Assembly: GCF_900105595.1 (NCBI RefSeq)
Contig: NZ_LT629784.1
Coordinates: 124,001 to 188,000, forward strand
DNA: 64,000 nt
Direction: 5' to 3'
DNA from: Stappia sp. ES.058
GTDB lineage: Bacteria; Pseudomonadota; Alphaproteobacteria; Rhizobiales; Stappiaceae
This document shows positions 29,350 through 37,338 of the stretch, one piece after another. The translations under genes were made by a program, and so were the position numbers. A model generated the notes under the pieces. That model was not told the origin of the DNA and ran no database searches. It saw only the letters and a program-made list of their open reading frames with translations. Positions within the stretch are counted from its first letter, which is position 1. Each line of letters opens with the position of its first letter.

Positions 29350-29705
29350 TACAAGTCAGATTGAGTTGTTATCGCTGACCGCAAGATGTGCGTGGTAGTA
29401 CCACGCATCTTGGCAAGGGAGACGCTGGCGCTCTCCCGTTGCATCCCTCTCGACCTGGCCCGGATCAGGCCTTGAGCCCTCCCGCGCCACTCAACCGCAT
29501 CGCCGGTTGACCACTCGCAAGGGAGACCTCGCTCTCCCTGCACCCATCGATCAAAAGGCGTTCCTGCCCTTTGAAATCCTGACCAACCATTCGCCGTTTG
29601 GATGCCGTCAACGCATCGGCGCTGAACCAGGGCCGCCGTAACAACCCAAGGCACTCGAGAATGCTCAGCTTGCTATCGGCTCTAGCCGACTGCAGCTCGA
29701 ATCGC
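29350..29705. other. hairpin-dense non-coding stretch
   Basis: These 356 bases hold no convincing gene but at least four hairpins. They are AAGATG(T)GCGTGGT-AGT-ACCACGCATCTT (29383-29411), GGGAGACGC-TG-GCGCTCTCCC (29417-29437), TCAACCG-CATCG-CGGTTGA (29491-29510, one base of slack) and GGGAGA-CCTCGC-TCTCCC (29521-29538). The second and fourth share the wording GCAAGGGAGAC...CGCTCTCCC, so they are imperfect repeats about 104 bases apart. This resembles non-coding regions of plasmids and integrative elements. A transfer origin or a non-coding RNA is possible but not shown. Confidence 0.5.
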
Positions 29706-30455
29706 TCAGGTTCGGTTGGCGGTGAGCCAACTTGTAAGTTCCTGTTCGCCGCTGTTCGTAATGTGAAATAGACTGCTTGCTGATTTGTGCACGAGCCTGC
29801 CAACACACAGCTTATCAAGTGACTTTGTGACAGACGATGGGCTGCATTTTGCGCTAGCACCTAACTGTGATCGCGACAGTCCACCCGGCTTTGCGTGAGC
29901 CAATAACATCAATAACTCTTTTTCGGCCGGCACCTTTTTGCTCACAAACGTTTCATCACCAATGGACTCGACAAATGGCAGCATGGAACGAGTCAAGGCC
30001 AGCATCACCTGGGCGACCTTGCTCTCTTCGCCGTGGTGGAAAAGCCTGACAAACTCCGCCAGTATCCAACCAGCGCCGTTCGCCAATAAGGCAGCATCTA
30101 TTCCAGTGGGGTCAACTTGCTTGACGTGGACTGCATTCCGCTTGCTCCGGATATTATATATGAGGCCATATGCAGCCCTTGGTATCAAGAACCTCAATGC
30201 ATCATCGAGCGACGCATCCTGTTCGATATGCGCCATCGTGGTCTTCACCGACTTAATCTCCGCTGGTGCGGCTCCAGTTCTGATATGTTCAATTGCTCGA
30301 AAGGTGTGTTCTACGAAGCGGCCGCCCTGAGTTAACGCCTCCTCGTTCTCTCCCGCTTGAAACTTGGATACTAATTTCTCGTAGGTACGAACTAGATCCT
30401 CCGCAAGTGAACTGGGAATTACGGTGGAGAGATCCTTTATCAGCTCATCCCTCAT
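29706..30455 (-). CDS. HEPN-like plus winged-helix protein of unknown function
   Basis: The 249-residue third gene of the island operon; I know no named family. Residues 1-165 are predicted all-helical and contain YNIRSKRNAVHVKQVDP (about residues 101-117), where RSKRNAVH fits the HEPN RNase pattern Rx4-6H with the polar Asn after Arg. Residues 175-249 (from EKELLMLLAHAK through SLDKLCVGRLVHK to the end) look like a winged helix of MarR style. A nuclease effector with a DNA- or RNA-binding tail is a reasonable guess, not an established function. Its ATG overlaps the upstream gene's stop (ATGA, 30452-30455), so translation is coupled. Confidence 0.65.
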   Translation of the reverse strand: MRDELIKDLSTVIPSSLAEDLVRTYEKLVSKFQAGENEEALTQGGRFVEHTFRAIEHIRTGAAPAEIKSVKTTMAHIEQDASLDDALRFLIPRAAYGLIYNIRSKRNAVHVKQVDPTGIDAALLANGAGWILAEFVRLFHHGEESKVAQVMLALTRSMLPFVESIGDETFVSKKVPAEKELLMLLAHAKPGGLSRSQLGASAKCSPSSVTKSLDKLCVGRLVHKSASSLFHITNSGEQELTSWLTANRT

Positions 30456-31177
30456 TCGCTGACAGCCTTATAAAGCCAAACGTCTTTCTTGCCGACCTTT
30501 GCCTTTTTTCGGGTCAGCTTACCATCCCTTACTAGGTCTGCTATAGGTCCCGATAGAGAGGTTTTTTTGGCATTAATGGCCATTTCTTGAAGTCGATCAA
30601 ATACGTCAAGAAGAGAGCGTTCTTGCTCAAACCAACCGTCAGAGAGTATCTTGTTGAGTGAGCTCCTTATTGGAATTCCGGTACGTTTTCGCTCCTTAGG
30701 TGCCTTGACATCACTCCGAGCGGCGGCATCATCGCCTGTCCCTTTCGACATCACCTTAGGTTTGGTGCGTCGGGCGGTGTATGTGCTTGAAGGAGCTGAT
30801 TTGGCGCCACTTATGATTTTCGCAATCGCTTCCAAATTCGCGGTGCGAACGGCGTAGTGGCCGCCTACGACTGTCAACAGGTGTTGATCTTTCAATTTCT
30901 TTAGGATCGGCCGCAAGCTTCCGCCAGCGATCCCCAAAGCCACTTCAAGATCGGCAGGTTTAGTTTTTGGATCGAGGTTCTCATCCAAAATATACCGCCA
31001 ACCCAACATCCCGACGAGATATACAAGTACTTTATTCTCATTGCTCAGGGAGGTTCCATCTGGCGTGAACACGATCTCCTTTGTTTGAGGATCGTACCGG
31101 ATATAAAGTGAAACTATGTCCTCTATTCGTTCTTCTGTGATCTTGTCATGATCTGCAACTAAATCCTTTAGGGCCAT
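30452..31177 (-). CDS. unknown protein with two predicted winged-helix segments
   Basis: The 241-residue second gene of the island operon. Residues about 45-120 (ENKVLVYLVGML through SLRPILKKLKDQHLLTVVGGHYAV) have the helix-helix-wing order of a winged helix. A basic, low-complexity linker follows (about 125-170, rich in Lys, Ser, Thr and Ala). Residues 172-241 (SSLNKILSDGWFEQERSLLDVF through LSGPIADLVRDGKLTRKKA) form a second such segment. No enzyme motif is visible. GCGGAGGAG stands just before its ATG, inside the end of the preceding gene's region. It probably works as an adaptor or nucleic-acid-binding partner of its operon mates (inference). Confidence 0.65.
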   Translation of the reverse strand: MALKDLVADHDKITEERIEDIVSLYIRYDPQTKEIVFTPDGTSLSNENKVLVYLVGMLGWRYILDENLDPKTKPADLEVALGIAGGSLRPILKKLKDQHLLTVVGGHYAVRTANLEAIAKIISGAKSAPSSTYTARRTKPKVMSKGTGDDAAARSDVKAPKERKRTGIPIRSSLNKILSDGWFEQERSLLDVFDRLQEMAINAKKTSLSGPIADLVRDGKLTRKKAKVGKKDVWLYKAVSE

Positions 31178-31187
31178 TTCTCCTCCG

Positions 31188-31664
31188 CTACTTTTTCTTA
31201 AATGAATTTTGCACCAAACCGATGCCCGATTTCGTTACGTAGAAGTAACCCGCATTCTGGTGTGCGGGAGCTATCGCCCCAGACTTTAGGGCGAGATTGA
31301 AGTCGCGAGGAAAATTCGCTGGCATAGGTTCTTTTGCCAAAGAAAATCGTGACTTAATATCATCTTTTGAAAATGCGGTTAGACCTTCGTGTAAAGACAT
31401 AAAGTGGCCGATTGCTACGATCTGATCGGGCTTTTTACTAGCGTTCACCTCGTCCAGGTACTCCCTCAGCGAAACTGGGGCCTCGGAGGAGGCGGACGGG
31501 GCGCCAGTCGGAGCTGCATTGCCAAGGCCGGGCGCTGGAGTTCCGCCGAGCACCAAATGCATAATGTGGGCAGCCGTCGCCGAATTAACCTTCCTCTGTA
31601 TACTTATGCCTGAGCCGCTGAGGGTCAGTTCGAACGCCTCACTACTATCTTGTGCTTCTTCCAT
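31188..31664 (-). CDS. unknown two-domain small protein, first gene of island operon
   Basis: A 158-residue protein. An N-terminal beta-beta-alpha segment (FELTLSGSGISIQRKV then ATAAHIMHLVLGG, about residues 11-41) is joined by an Ala/Pro/Gly/Ser-rich linker (about 42-62) to a C-terminal domain of about 90 residues. That domain reads as a winged helix (YLDEVNASKKPDQIVAIGHFM, KDDIKSRFSL, LALKSGAIAPA, YFYVTKSGIGLVQ). I do not recognise a characterised family. It is promoter-proximal, with a -35/-10 pair at 31694-31722 and AGGA before the ATG. Ten bases separate it from the next gene. Confidence 0.65.
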   Translation of the reverse strand: MEEAQDSSEAFELTLSGSGISIQRKVNSATAAHIMHLVLGGTPAPGLGNAAPTGAPSASSEAPVSLREYLDEVNASKKPDQIVAIGHFMSLHEGLTAFSKDDIKSRFSLAKEPMPANFPRDFNLALKSGAIAPAHQNAGYFYVTKSGIGLVQNSFKKK

Positions 31665-31693
31665 TTGGTCCTCGATTCTTTAAAGCAGCTTGA

Positions 31694-31722
31694 ACGATAT
31701 GGACTTGGTGCCGGCTTGTCAA
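31694..31722 (-). promoter_or_regulatory. promoter of the island operon
   Basis: On the minus strand a perfect TTGACA, a 17-base spacer and TATCGT. Transcription would begin near 31687, about 23 bases before the first start codon. The same -10 (TATCGT) with the same spacing is used in front of the TPP riboswitch, so host sigma-70 should read it. Confidence 0.72.
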
Positions 31723-32375
31723 TTAAAAGTATGGAGCAACTGCGTTGCGGTATGCGTTTGACAGAATATAAGCCGCGTTTTATGCCCTAAATAAAAGGCA
31801 TATGGCCTCACTTTATGCACAATAAGGTCCTCAATATACATACACGTATAGCGCAACCGACATTTAAAATGAAGAATATATATAAAATAGCGATACAAAA
31901 CAACGTGTTAAAGAGCCGTAATTCGTCATGGATGGAGAAGGGATAGAGGCAATACGTTGGTGTATGCATCAAATTAGAATAAGGGCTTTGCCCCCGGCGC
32001 GGGCAAGGGCGCGGTCTCCCGAGGCTCCGCGCCCTTCGGGCTTCGTGCACCCGCCGCGCTGGTCCTTGCCCTTGCCACCCCCATTCTCGCCGAAGGGCAG
32101 GGGTTCAGAGGCCTGAACCCCAGATTGGATTTCTCCGTCAACGTCCGAGGGTATGGCCGCGCACTTCTTCGGACAGCCGGATGCAAAACGGCGAGGGCCG
32201 CTTCTTTTTGTCCGGCTTCGGATTCTTCGGTTGTTTGGATTTACGGCTTGCCGCCCTGGAGAATGTCTTTTTTAGGGACATGGCGGCACCGGAGGTTCAT
32301 TGAACCTCAGGTGCTCAAGTTGGGCGTTCCAGTCCGATAAGACCTCGAACAATTGGTTCGAATTTTCATCATCTA
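31723..32375. other. island right end, non-coding
   Basis: About 650 bases without a gene I can support. The first 200 (to about 31930) are very AT-rich with short direct and inverted repeats (for example GGCATATGGCC at 31798-31808). The remainder is GC-rich with runs of Pro- or Gly-like codons and looks like degraded flanking DNA. A 62-codon frame at 31928 has no coding character. Confidence 0.45.
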
Positions 32376-32390
32376 GGTGCGCCATTTCTC
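32376..32390 (+). repeat. attR-like direct repeat
   Basis: An exact copy of GGTGCGCCATTTCTC from the tRNA-Arg end, marking the distal boundary of the island, 60 bases before the stop end of the MFS gene. Confidence 0.85.
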
Positions 32391-32449
32391 CTGAAAATCA
32401 CTTGATTGAATTTTCCAGGCGCTTTGCGCTCAGGTTCCGGGCCGCGTCT

Positions 32450-33793
32450 TCACGGTTTCTTCTCCGCCGTGACCGCCTCGGCGGCGAGTTCCACTTCCGC
32501 CGCTTCCATTTCCGCTTTGGCCTCTTCTTCCGCTTCGGCTTCCGCCTCGCGTTCCGCTTCCGCGTTTTCGGCTGCCCAGACGCCGGCGGCTTCCACCGCG
32601 ACCGGCGAGGCGGTCGGCAGGACGCCGAGGTAGCTTTCCGTCTCCTGCGTCGGCACGACGGCGCGCTGTGTCATGCGGTAGAGCGCATAAAGCGCGATTG
32701 CCGCGAAGGTTATCCCGAGTACCGGCCAGAAGGCGAAGGGTCCGGCCCGTTCCATCGCCCAGCCGGTCGCGAGCGGGCCGACGATGGCGCCGAGCCCGAA
32801 GGTGAAGACCAGCCCGCCGGAGGCTGCAGGCATGTCTTCGGCCGAGAGCGTGTCGTTGGTATAGGCGAGAAACAGCGCATAGAGCGGCGTCGTCACCCCG
32901 CCGGCGAAAAAGGCGGAGGCCATCAGCGCCACCAGCCCGCCGCCGGTCAGCCAGCCGAGCAGGCAGGAGGCGGCGCCAAGGCAGGAGGCGCCGAAGATCA
33001 GCTTGCGCCGGTCCATGCGGTCCGACAGCCAGCCGATGGGGTATTGCAGCACCAGCGCGCCGGCAAAGAGCATGGCGACGAACAGCGCGATCTGCGAGGC
33101 GGTCATGCCGATCTGCGAGCCGAACACCGCGCCCATGCCCGATTGCGTCGCATAGACGCTGCCGAGCAGGAAGATGCCGACCGTGCCGAGCGGCGAGCCG
33201 GCGAACAGGCTGCGCAGCGACATCGGCCGCGCGACCTCCACCGCCGGCACATGGGCGACCGACAGAAGGATCGGCGCAAACGAGATCGACACCAGGATCG
33301 AGGCGCCGATGAAAAGCACCGAGGTGCCCGCGTCGCCGAGCGACAGCAGCCCCTGCGCGCCGATGATGCCGAGCGTCTGCGCGATCATATAGGCGGAGAG
33401 CACCTTGCCGCGCGTCTCGTTGGTGGCGGCATCATTGAGCCAGCTTTCCGCGGCGACATAGATCCCCGACATGCAGAAGCCGATAAGCACCCGCAGCAGC
33501 GTCCAGGCTATGGGATCGGTGAAAAGCGGGAAGGAAATCAGCCCCGCCGACATGAAGCTGCCGAGCGCCGCGAAGACACGCACATGCCCGACGCGGCGGA
33601 TCAGTGCGGGCGTGAAGCGCGCGCCCGACAGGAAGCCGGTGAAATAGCCCGAGGTGACGATCGCGAGTTCGGCGGCCGAGAACCCCTCGATGCCGCCGCG
33701 CAGGCCGATCAGCGTGAAATGCATGCCGTTGCCCAGCATGATCAACACAATGCCGAGCAGCAGCGCCCAGACCCCGGCCAGAACCTGAAACAT
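32450..33793 (-). CDS. MFS transporter (YcaD-like)
   Basis: A 447-residue major facilitator with 12 predicted spans. It has the YcaD-like N-terminus (LLLGIVLIMLGNGMHFTLIGLRGG) and the loop motif GWLSDRMDRRKLIF between spans 8 and 9. The substrate is unknown. After span 12 comes an odd tail of about 60 residues that ends in a Glu/Ala-rich run ([18 protein letters not shown]), probably a charged helix. The ATG at 33793 has AAGGACG upstream. Its downstream end abuts the island boundary, so the island may have displaced its natural terminator. Confidence 0.87.
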   Translation of the reverse strand: MFQVLAGVWALLLGIVLIMLGNGMHFTLIGLRGGIEGFSAAELAIVTSGYFTGFLSGARFTPALIRRVGHVRVFAALGSFMSAGLISFPLFTDPIAWTLLRVLIGFCMSGIYVAAESWLNDAATNETRGKVLSAYMIAQTLGIIGAQGLLSLGDAGTSVLFIGASILVSISFAPILLSVAHVPAVEVARPMSLRSLFAGSPLGTVGIFLLGSVYATQSGMGAVFGSQIGMTASQIALFVAMLFAGALVLQYPIGWLSDRMDRRKLIFGASCLGAASCLLGWLTGGGLVALMASAFFAGGVTTPLYALFLAYTNDTLSAEDMPAASGGLVFTFGLGAIVGPLATGWAMERAGPFAFWPVLGITFAAIALYALYRMTQRAVVPTQETESYLGVLPTASPVAVEAAGVWAAENAEAEREAEAEAEEEAKAEMEAAEVELAAEAVTAEKKP

Positions 33794-34006
33794 GACCCGT
33801 CCTTTCGCGCCCGTGATCGCGTCTTCCCGTCAAAGCCTTGGCACAGGCGGGCATGCGCAATCGTCGTTGCAGCGTCGCATCCCGGTCCGATTGCGACAAT
33901 TGTGACGCTGCGTAAATTTCAGGCAATTGCCGGCGATGTTTCCAACCGCCTGAAAACGCTTTAGCTTCGCCCGCAAGACAAGCGATCGATCAGGGAGATG
34001 CCGGAC

Positions 34007-35401
34007 ATGACGACACGGGACGACGCGGTGGCGCGGGCCGCGCGCTATTTCGACGAGGGCGCTTTTCGCACGGATCTGGCGCGGCTGGTCGCCTTCGAGA
34101 CGGAGAGCCAGAACCCGGCGCAGGCAGCGGAACTGCGCCGCTACATCGATGAATTGGCCCGTCCCTGGCTGGAGCGTCTCGGCTTTGCCTGCGAGGTGCT
34201 GGAAAATCCCGACCCGCGCGGCGGGCCGCTCTTGTACGGCGAGCGCATCGAGGATCCGGCGCTCGAGACCGTCTTCACCTACGGCCACGGCGATGTCATC
34301 CGCGCCCAGACCGAACAGTGGCGCGAGGGGCTGCACCCCTTCAAGCTGGTGGAGGAGGGCGACAGGCTCTACGGGCGCGGCACGGCCGACAACAAGGGCC
34401 AGCACCTGATCAATCTCTCCGCGCTGGAAGCGGTGCTTGAGCTACGCGGTTCGCTCGGCTTCAACGTCAAGATCGTGCTGGAAATGTCGGAGGAAACCGG
34501 CTCGCCGGGTCTGGCCAAGCTCTTTGCCGACAACCGCGAGCGCTTCGCAGCCGACGTCCTGATCGCCTCCGACGGGCCGCGTCTGGAACCCGACCGCGCG
34601 ACGATGTTCATGGGTTCGCGTGGCGGCGTGAACTTCGATCTCAAGGTGCATTTGAGGGACGGCGCGCATCACTCCGGCAACTGGGGCGGGGCGCTCGCCG
34701 ATCCGGCGACGATCCTGGCCCATGCGATTGCCGCCATCGTCGACCGGCGCGGCTCGATCCGTATTCCCGGATGGCGGCCGACCAGCCTGACGCCGGAGAT
34801 CCGCGAAACGCTCAAGGGCCTGCCGGTCGATGGCGGCGACGGGCCGAAGGTCGATCCCGACTGGGGCGAGCCGGACCTGACGCCGGCGGAGCGCGTCTTC
34901 GGCTGGAATTCCTTCGCGGTGCTGGCGATGACGAGCGGCGTGCCGGAGGCGCCGGTCAACGCGATCTCGGGCGAGGCCCGCGCCCATTGCCAGCTGCGCT
35001 ATGTGGTCGGCACCGACCCGGACGACATTCTCCCCGCCCTGCGCCGCCATCTCGACCGCGAGGGCTTCGACATGGTGGAGATCACGCCGGCGGACCGGGT
35101 GTTCTTCCGCGCGACCCGGCTCGATCCGTCGAACCCCTGGGTCGGCTTCGTCGCCGCCTCGCTGGAAAGGACCGCAGGCCAACCGCCGCATGTCCTGCCC
35201 AATCTCGCAGGATCGCTCCCCAACGACACCTTCTCCGAGGTGCTCGGCCTGCCGACCGTCTGGGTGCCGCATTCCTATCGCGGCTGCTCGCAGCATGCAC
35301 CCGACGAGCATGTCATCCAGTCCACCTGCCGCGAGGCGCTGCAACTGATGGCGGGGCTGTTCTGGGACATCGGCGAGCGCTCCGCGAAAGCGCCGTCGTA
35401 A
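34007..35401 (+). CDS. M20-family metallopeptidase (dipeptidase-like)
   Basis: A 464-residue M20 peptidase. Metal-binding and catalytic blocks follow in order: [26 protein letters not shown] and [12 protein letters not shown], with a lid or dimerisation domain (about residues 195-345) and the final metal-binding His in [16 protein letters not shown]. Substrates are likely dipeptides or N-acylated amino acids. I chose ATG 34007 because CAGGGAG sits nine bases upstream; the ATG at 33998 overlaps that site. A long perfect hairpin follows the gene. Confidence 0.87.
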   Translation: MTTRDDAVARAARYFDEGAFRTDLARLVAFETESQNPAQAAELRRYIDELARPWLERLGFACEVLENPDPRGGPLLYGERIEDPALETVFTYGHGDVIRAQTEQWREGLHPFKLVEEGDRLYGRGTADNKGQHLINLSALEAVLELRGSLGFNVKIVLEMSEETGSPGLAKLFADNRERFAADVLIASDGPRLEPDRATMFMGSRGGVNFDLKVHLRDGAHHSGNWGGALADPATILAHAIAAIVDRRGSIRIPGWRPTSLTPEIRETLKGLPVDGGDGPKVDPDWGEPDLTPAERVFGWNSFAVLAMTSGVPEAPVNAISGEARAHCQLRYVVGTDPDDILPALRRHLDREGFDMVEITPADRVFFRATRLDPSNPWVGFVAASLERTAGQPPHVLPNLAGSLPNDTFSEVLGLPTVWVPHSYRGCSQHAPDEHVIQSTCREALQLMAGLFWDIGERSAKAPS

Positions 35402-35451
35402 CGGCGGGTTAAGGCAAAGCGGCACCCGCGCTCGACGCAAGGCGCATCAGG

Positions 35452-35491
35452 CCGTAAAACGCGAGAAGTTTCGGTTTCTCGCGTTTTACGG
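35452..35491. repeat. perfect hairpin, 16-base arms
   Basis: CCGTAAAACGCGAGAA is followed by an eight-base loop and its exact complement. There is no T-run after it. It lies 50 bases after the M20 peptidase stop and ends two bases before the first possible start (GTG) of the lipoprotein gene. It could be a transcript-end stabiliser for the peptidase mRNA, an extragenic palindrome, or a regulator of the next gene. Confidence 0.7.
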
Positions 35492-35493
35492 GT

Positions 35494-36771
35494 GTGCTGG
35501 TGGTGGGTCTTTCGGATCGGTTCTTGCGGTTGCCTCGTCGGGCTGTGGCCGCCGTTTTTCTGGCGCTCGGCCTTGGCGCATGCGTTTCGGAAAATCCCGC
35601 CTATCCCGCCTATTATCGCTATGCGGTGGATGTGAAGGTGGACGGCGAACCGGTCACCATCGAGCGGGTGATCAAATGCACCGGGGAGTTCGTGACCGGC
35701 TCGACCGTCGCGCCAAGTGCGACTTTCAGCAGAACATACATCAGTCCGCCGGTCATCGGCGCGAAAGTCCCGGACAGCACGGCGGCTGTTTATGTTCCAG
35801 TCGTATCCGCCTGTTTCTGGGCTGCGTTGGATGACGAGGGGCGCACCTGGGAGGGCAAGACGGTTGATGCCTGGCAAGAGGCGGCGCCCTTCACCGAGGG
35901 CCACCCTACGCTCAAGCCCGGCTCTAAACTGCCGATCCTGTGGGTGGAGGATGCCGAGCGTTTCGCCAATATCGAATACCATATCAGCGAGCGGTCGCTG
36001 TCGGGCGAGAACGGACGGATAGAGTTCGTCCGCGCCCATCCGCCGGAAAAGGTGGACGAAGCGGCCTTCGAGGCCTCGGAGCGCCGCGCCCGCCTGGAAA
36101 GCCCCGATCTCACGCCGTTTTTCTTTCCCGAAGACGGCAAGGTTATCGAGAGTACGAAGATCTACCGCGATCGCTTTGGCCCATGGGAGGGTCGCCATGA
36201 CGGGCCGGGTATCAGACCTGTTTGTTATGCGGCTTGGGTTATTTCCCGCGACGAATGGCAGAAGGTCCCCGGGGTCGAACAGTGGGTTGCGTCGCTAAGG
36301 CCGGAGGAAAATACGGCCTACCGGCTGTCGTTCGACCTTGCCGAGACCTTTGACGAGGTCTTGCCGGCCGTTCACGGGCGCAGCGGACAGAGGCTTTTTC
36401 CGATCGGTTATGTCTCTGACCGGGACCGGGAAGACGTCGGCCGGTTCGCGTTTTTCGATACGGTCCACCCGGTCGTCCACACGCGCGAGGGCCTCTATGT
36501 CGATCTGGATCGCTCCGGACTGGCCGGATGTAATTATGGTGCCCTCAATCCGGAGAGCCGTCATTGGGTCTGGGCAAAAGCCAACTACCTCCGTGACGCT
36601 GGGCCGAATGATGCCTCTGTCGTGCGTTTTGACAGTGCTCGTCTGTGGGCCGCGCTCCCGTGGCGTTACCCATATTACGTCGCCGAGCTCGACGCATTCG
36701 TTCTCTTTAGATCGATTTCCCCGGGTGGAAGCACAAGCGGCGAGCCTGTTGAACAGGGATGGACAGAATGA
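35494..36771 (+). CDS. predicted lipoprotein of unknown function
   Basis: A protein of up to 425 residues. A basic N-terminus and hydrophobic stretch (AVAAVFLALGLGAC) end in a lipobox-like LGAC, so Cys30 should be lipidated and the protein anchored in the envelope. The mature part is rich in aromatic and charged residues with no domain I recognise; blocks such as YYRYAVDVKVDGEPVTIERVI suggest beta-sandwich structure. The start is unsettled: GTG 35494 abuts a large hairpin and has no ribosome-binding site, so a GTG or TTG a few codons later may be used. It stands alone. Codon use is like its neighbours. Confidence 0.6.
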   Translation: MLVVGLSDRFLRLPRRAVAAVFLALGLGACVSENPAYPAYYRYAVDVKVDGEPVTIERVIKCTGEFVTGSTVAPSATFSRTYISPPVIGAKVPDSTAAVYVPVVSACFWAALDDEGRTWEGKTVDAWQEAAPFTEGHPTLKPGSKLPILWVEDAERFANIEYHISERSLSGENGRIEFVRAHPPEKVDEAAFEASERRARLESPDLTPFFFPEDGKVIESTKIYRDRFGPWEGRHDGPGIRPVCYAAWVISRDEWQKVPGVEQWVASLRPEENTAYRLSFDLAETFDEVLPAVHGRSGQRLFPIGYVSDRDREDVGRFAFFDTVHPVVHTREGLYVDLDRSGLAGCNYGALNPESRHWVWAKANYLRDAGPNDASVVRFDSARLWAALPWRYPYYVAELDAFVLFRSISPGGSTSGEPVEQGWTE

Positions 36772-36813
36772 CGCTTTCTCAAGATGTTGCGCCGATCTGA
36801 TACGAGATATCGG

Positions 36814-36948
36814 GTCGTCATCCCGGACTCCGCACAAGCGAAGATCCGGGATCGGAGAGGCACGACGTTTCAGCTCTTGTCTCGTGAAGACGACCGGGGC
36901 TTTGGCTCCCCGATACCGGGTCGCGGCTTCGCCTTGCCCGGCATGACG
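36814..36948. repeat. intergenic repeat with inverted ends
   Basis: The ends are inverted (CGTCATCCCGG on the left, CCCGGCATGACG on the right). The inside reads like the CGTCATCCCGGACT...GATCCGGGAT and ACCGGGTC...GCCCGGCATGAC elements scattered between genes in many alphaproteobacteria. The recognition rests on the wording; other copies are outside this window. It occupies most of the 366-base gap before the small gene at 37138, and nothing else is seen there. Confidence 0.6.
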
Positions 36949-37137
36949 CGGGAGTGGCGATACCCTCCGTATGCCCGCAAACAAGGCGGCTGAAGAGCTG
37001 TTCCGCCCGCCCGCGATAGCCGGCGCCTCGCCTTCGATTGTGATCTCCGGCCAGCGATGGTCTGTGCCAAAGTGTCGCGGGCGCGAACCGCGTCGGCACA
37101 CCGGGCGTAAAATTTGTCATCCAGACGGGAGGACAGG

Positions 37138-37338
37138 ATGATCGATTTTCGCACCCCATACGACCCGCGCGACCTGTCGCGCATGATGAGCCTTCAGGCG
37201 AGCTATCTTCGCCAGGACGGGCTTGTGATCGAAGCCCGCGCCCTGGCGAAGCGGGCCGACGCGTTCGGCGCCTATGCGATGCTCATGCAGGATCTCGGCA
37301 CGTTGCCGGTCCGGTCGGAGACCGGCGCCCGCACGTGA
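37138..37338 (+). CDS. small protein coupled to photolyase-like gene
   Basis: A 66-residue cytosolic protein, mostly helical (SRMMSLQASYLRQDGLVIEARALAKRADAFGAYAMLMQDLG). I do not know a family for it. The ATG at 37138 has a very good GGGAGGACAGG. Its TGA overlaps the GTG of the photolyase-like gene (GTGA, 37335-37338), so the two are translationally coupled and probably act together. It resembles helical partner or regulator peptides but carries no diagnostic motif. Confidence 0.65.
   Translation: MIDFRTPYDPRDLSRMMSLQASYLRQDGLVIEARALAKRADAFGAYAMLMQDLGTLPVRSETGART

Larger units (their letters stand above)
28693..32390. mobile_element. 3.7-kb genomic island at tRNA-Arg
   Basis: The 3' end of tRNA-Arg plus six following bases (GGTGCGCCATTTCTC) is repeated directly at 32376-32390, the classic signature of integration at a tRNA gene. 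Between the repeats, base composition is visibly richer in A and T than in the flanking genes. The gene content is orphan (one small + strand gene and a three-gene minus-strand operon), and several palindromes occur. I find no integrase, transposase or relaxase, so it is either a decayed remnant or a small cargo element moved by an integrase elsewhere. Flanking genes on both sides are ordinary chromosomal ones. Confidence 0.8.

Noticed and set aside
29465..29860. 131-codon minus-strand frame in the hairpin region
   Set aside because: It spans hairpins and overlaps the end of the HEPN-like gene in another frame; no coding character.
31758..31786. TTGACA with TATGCC 17 bases on, plus strand, island right end
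   Set aside because: The -10 match is poor and no gene or structured RNA follows, so chance in AT-rich DNA is likely.
31928..32116. 62-codon frame in island right end
   Set aside because: Second half is a Pro/Arg run from GC-rich degraded DNA; no ribosome-binding site or homologous look.
28693..32390. CRISPR array or retron in the island
   Set aside because: No regularly spaced direct repeats and no reverse transcriptase or Cas-like frame were seen; the repeats present are hairpins.
32300..33964. 554-codon open frame on the plus strand
   Set aside because: It is antisense to the MFS gene and crosses the island boundary; low-complexity Arg/His/Gln-rich product.
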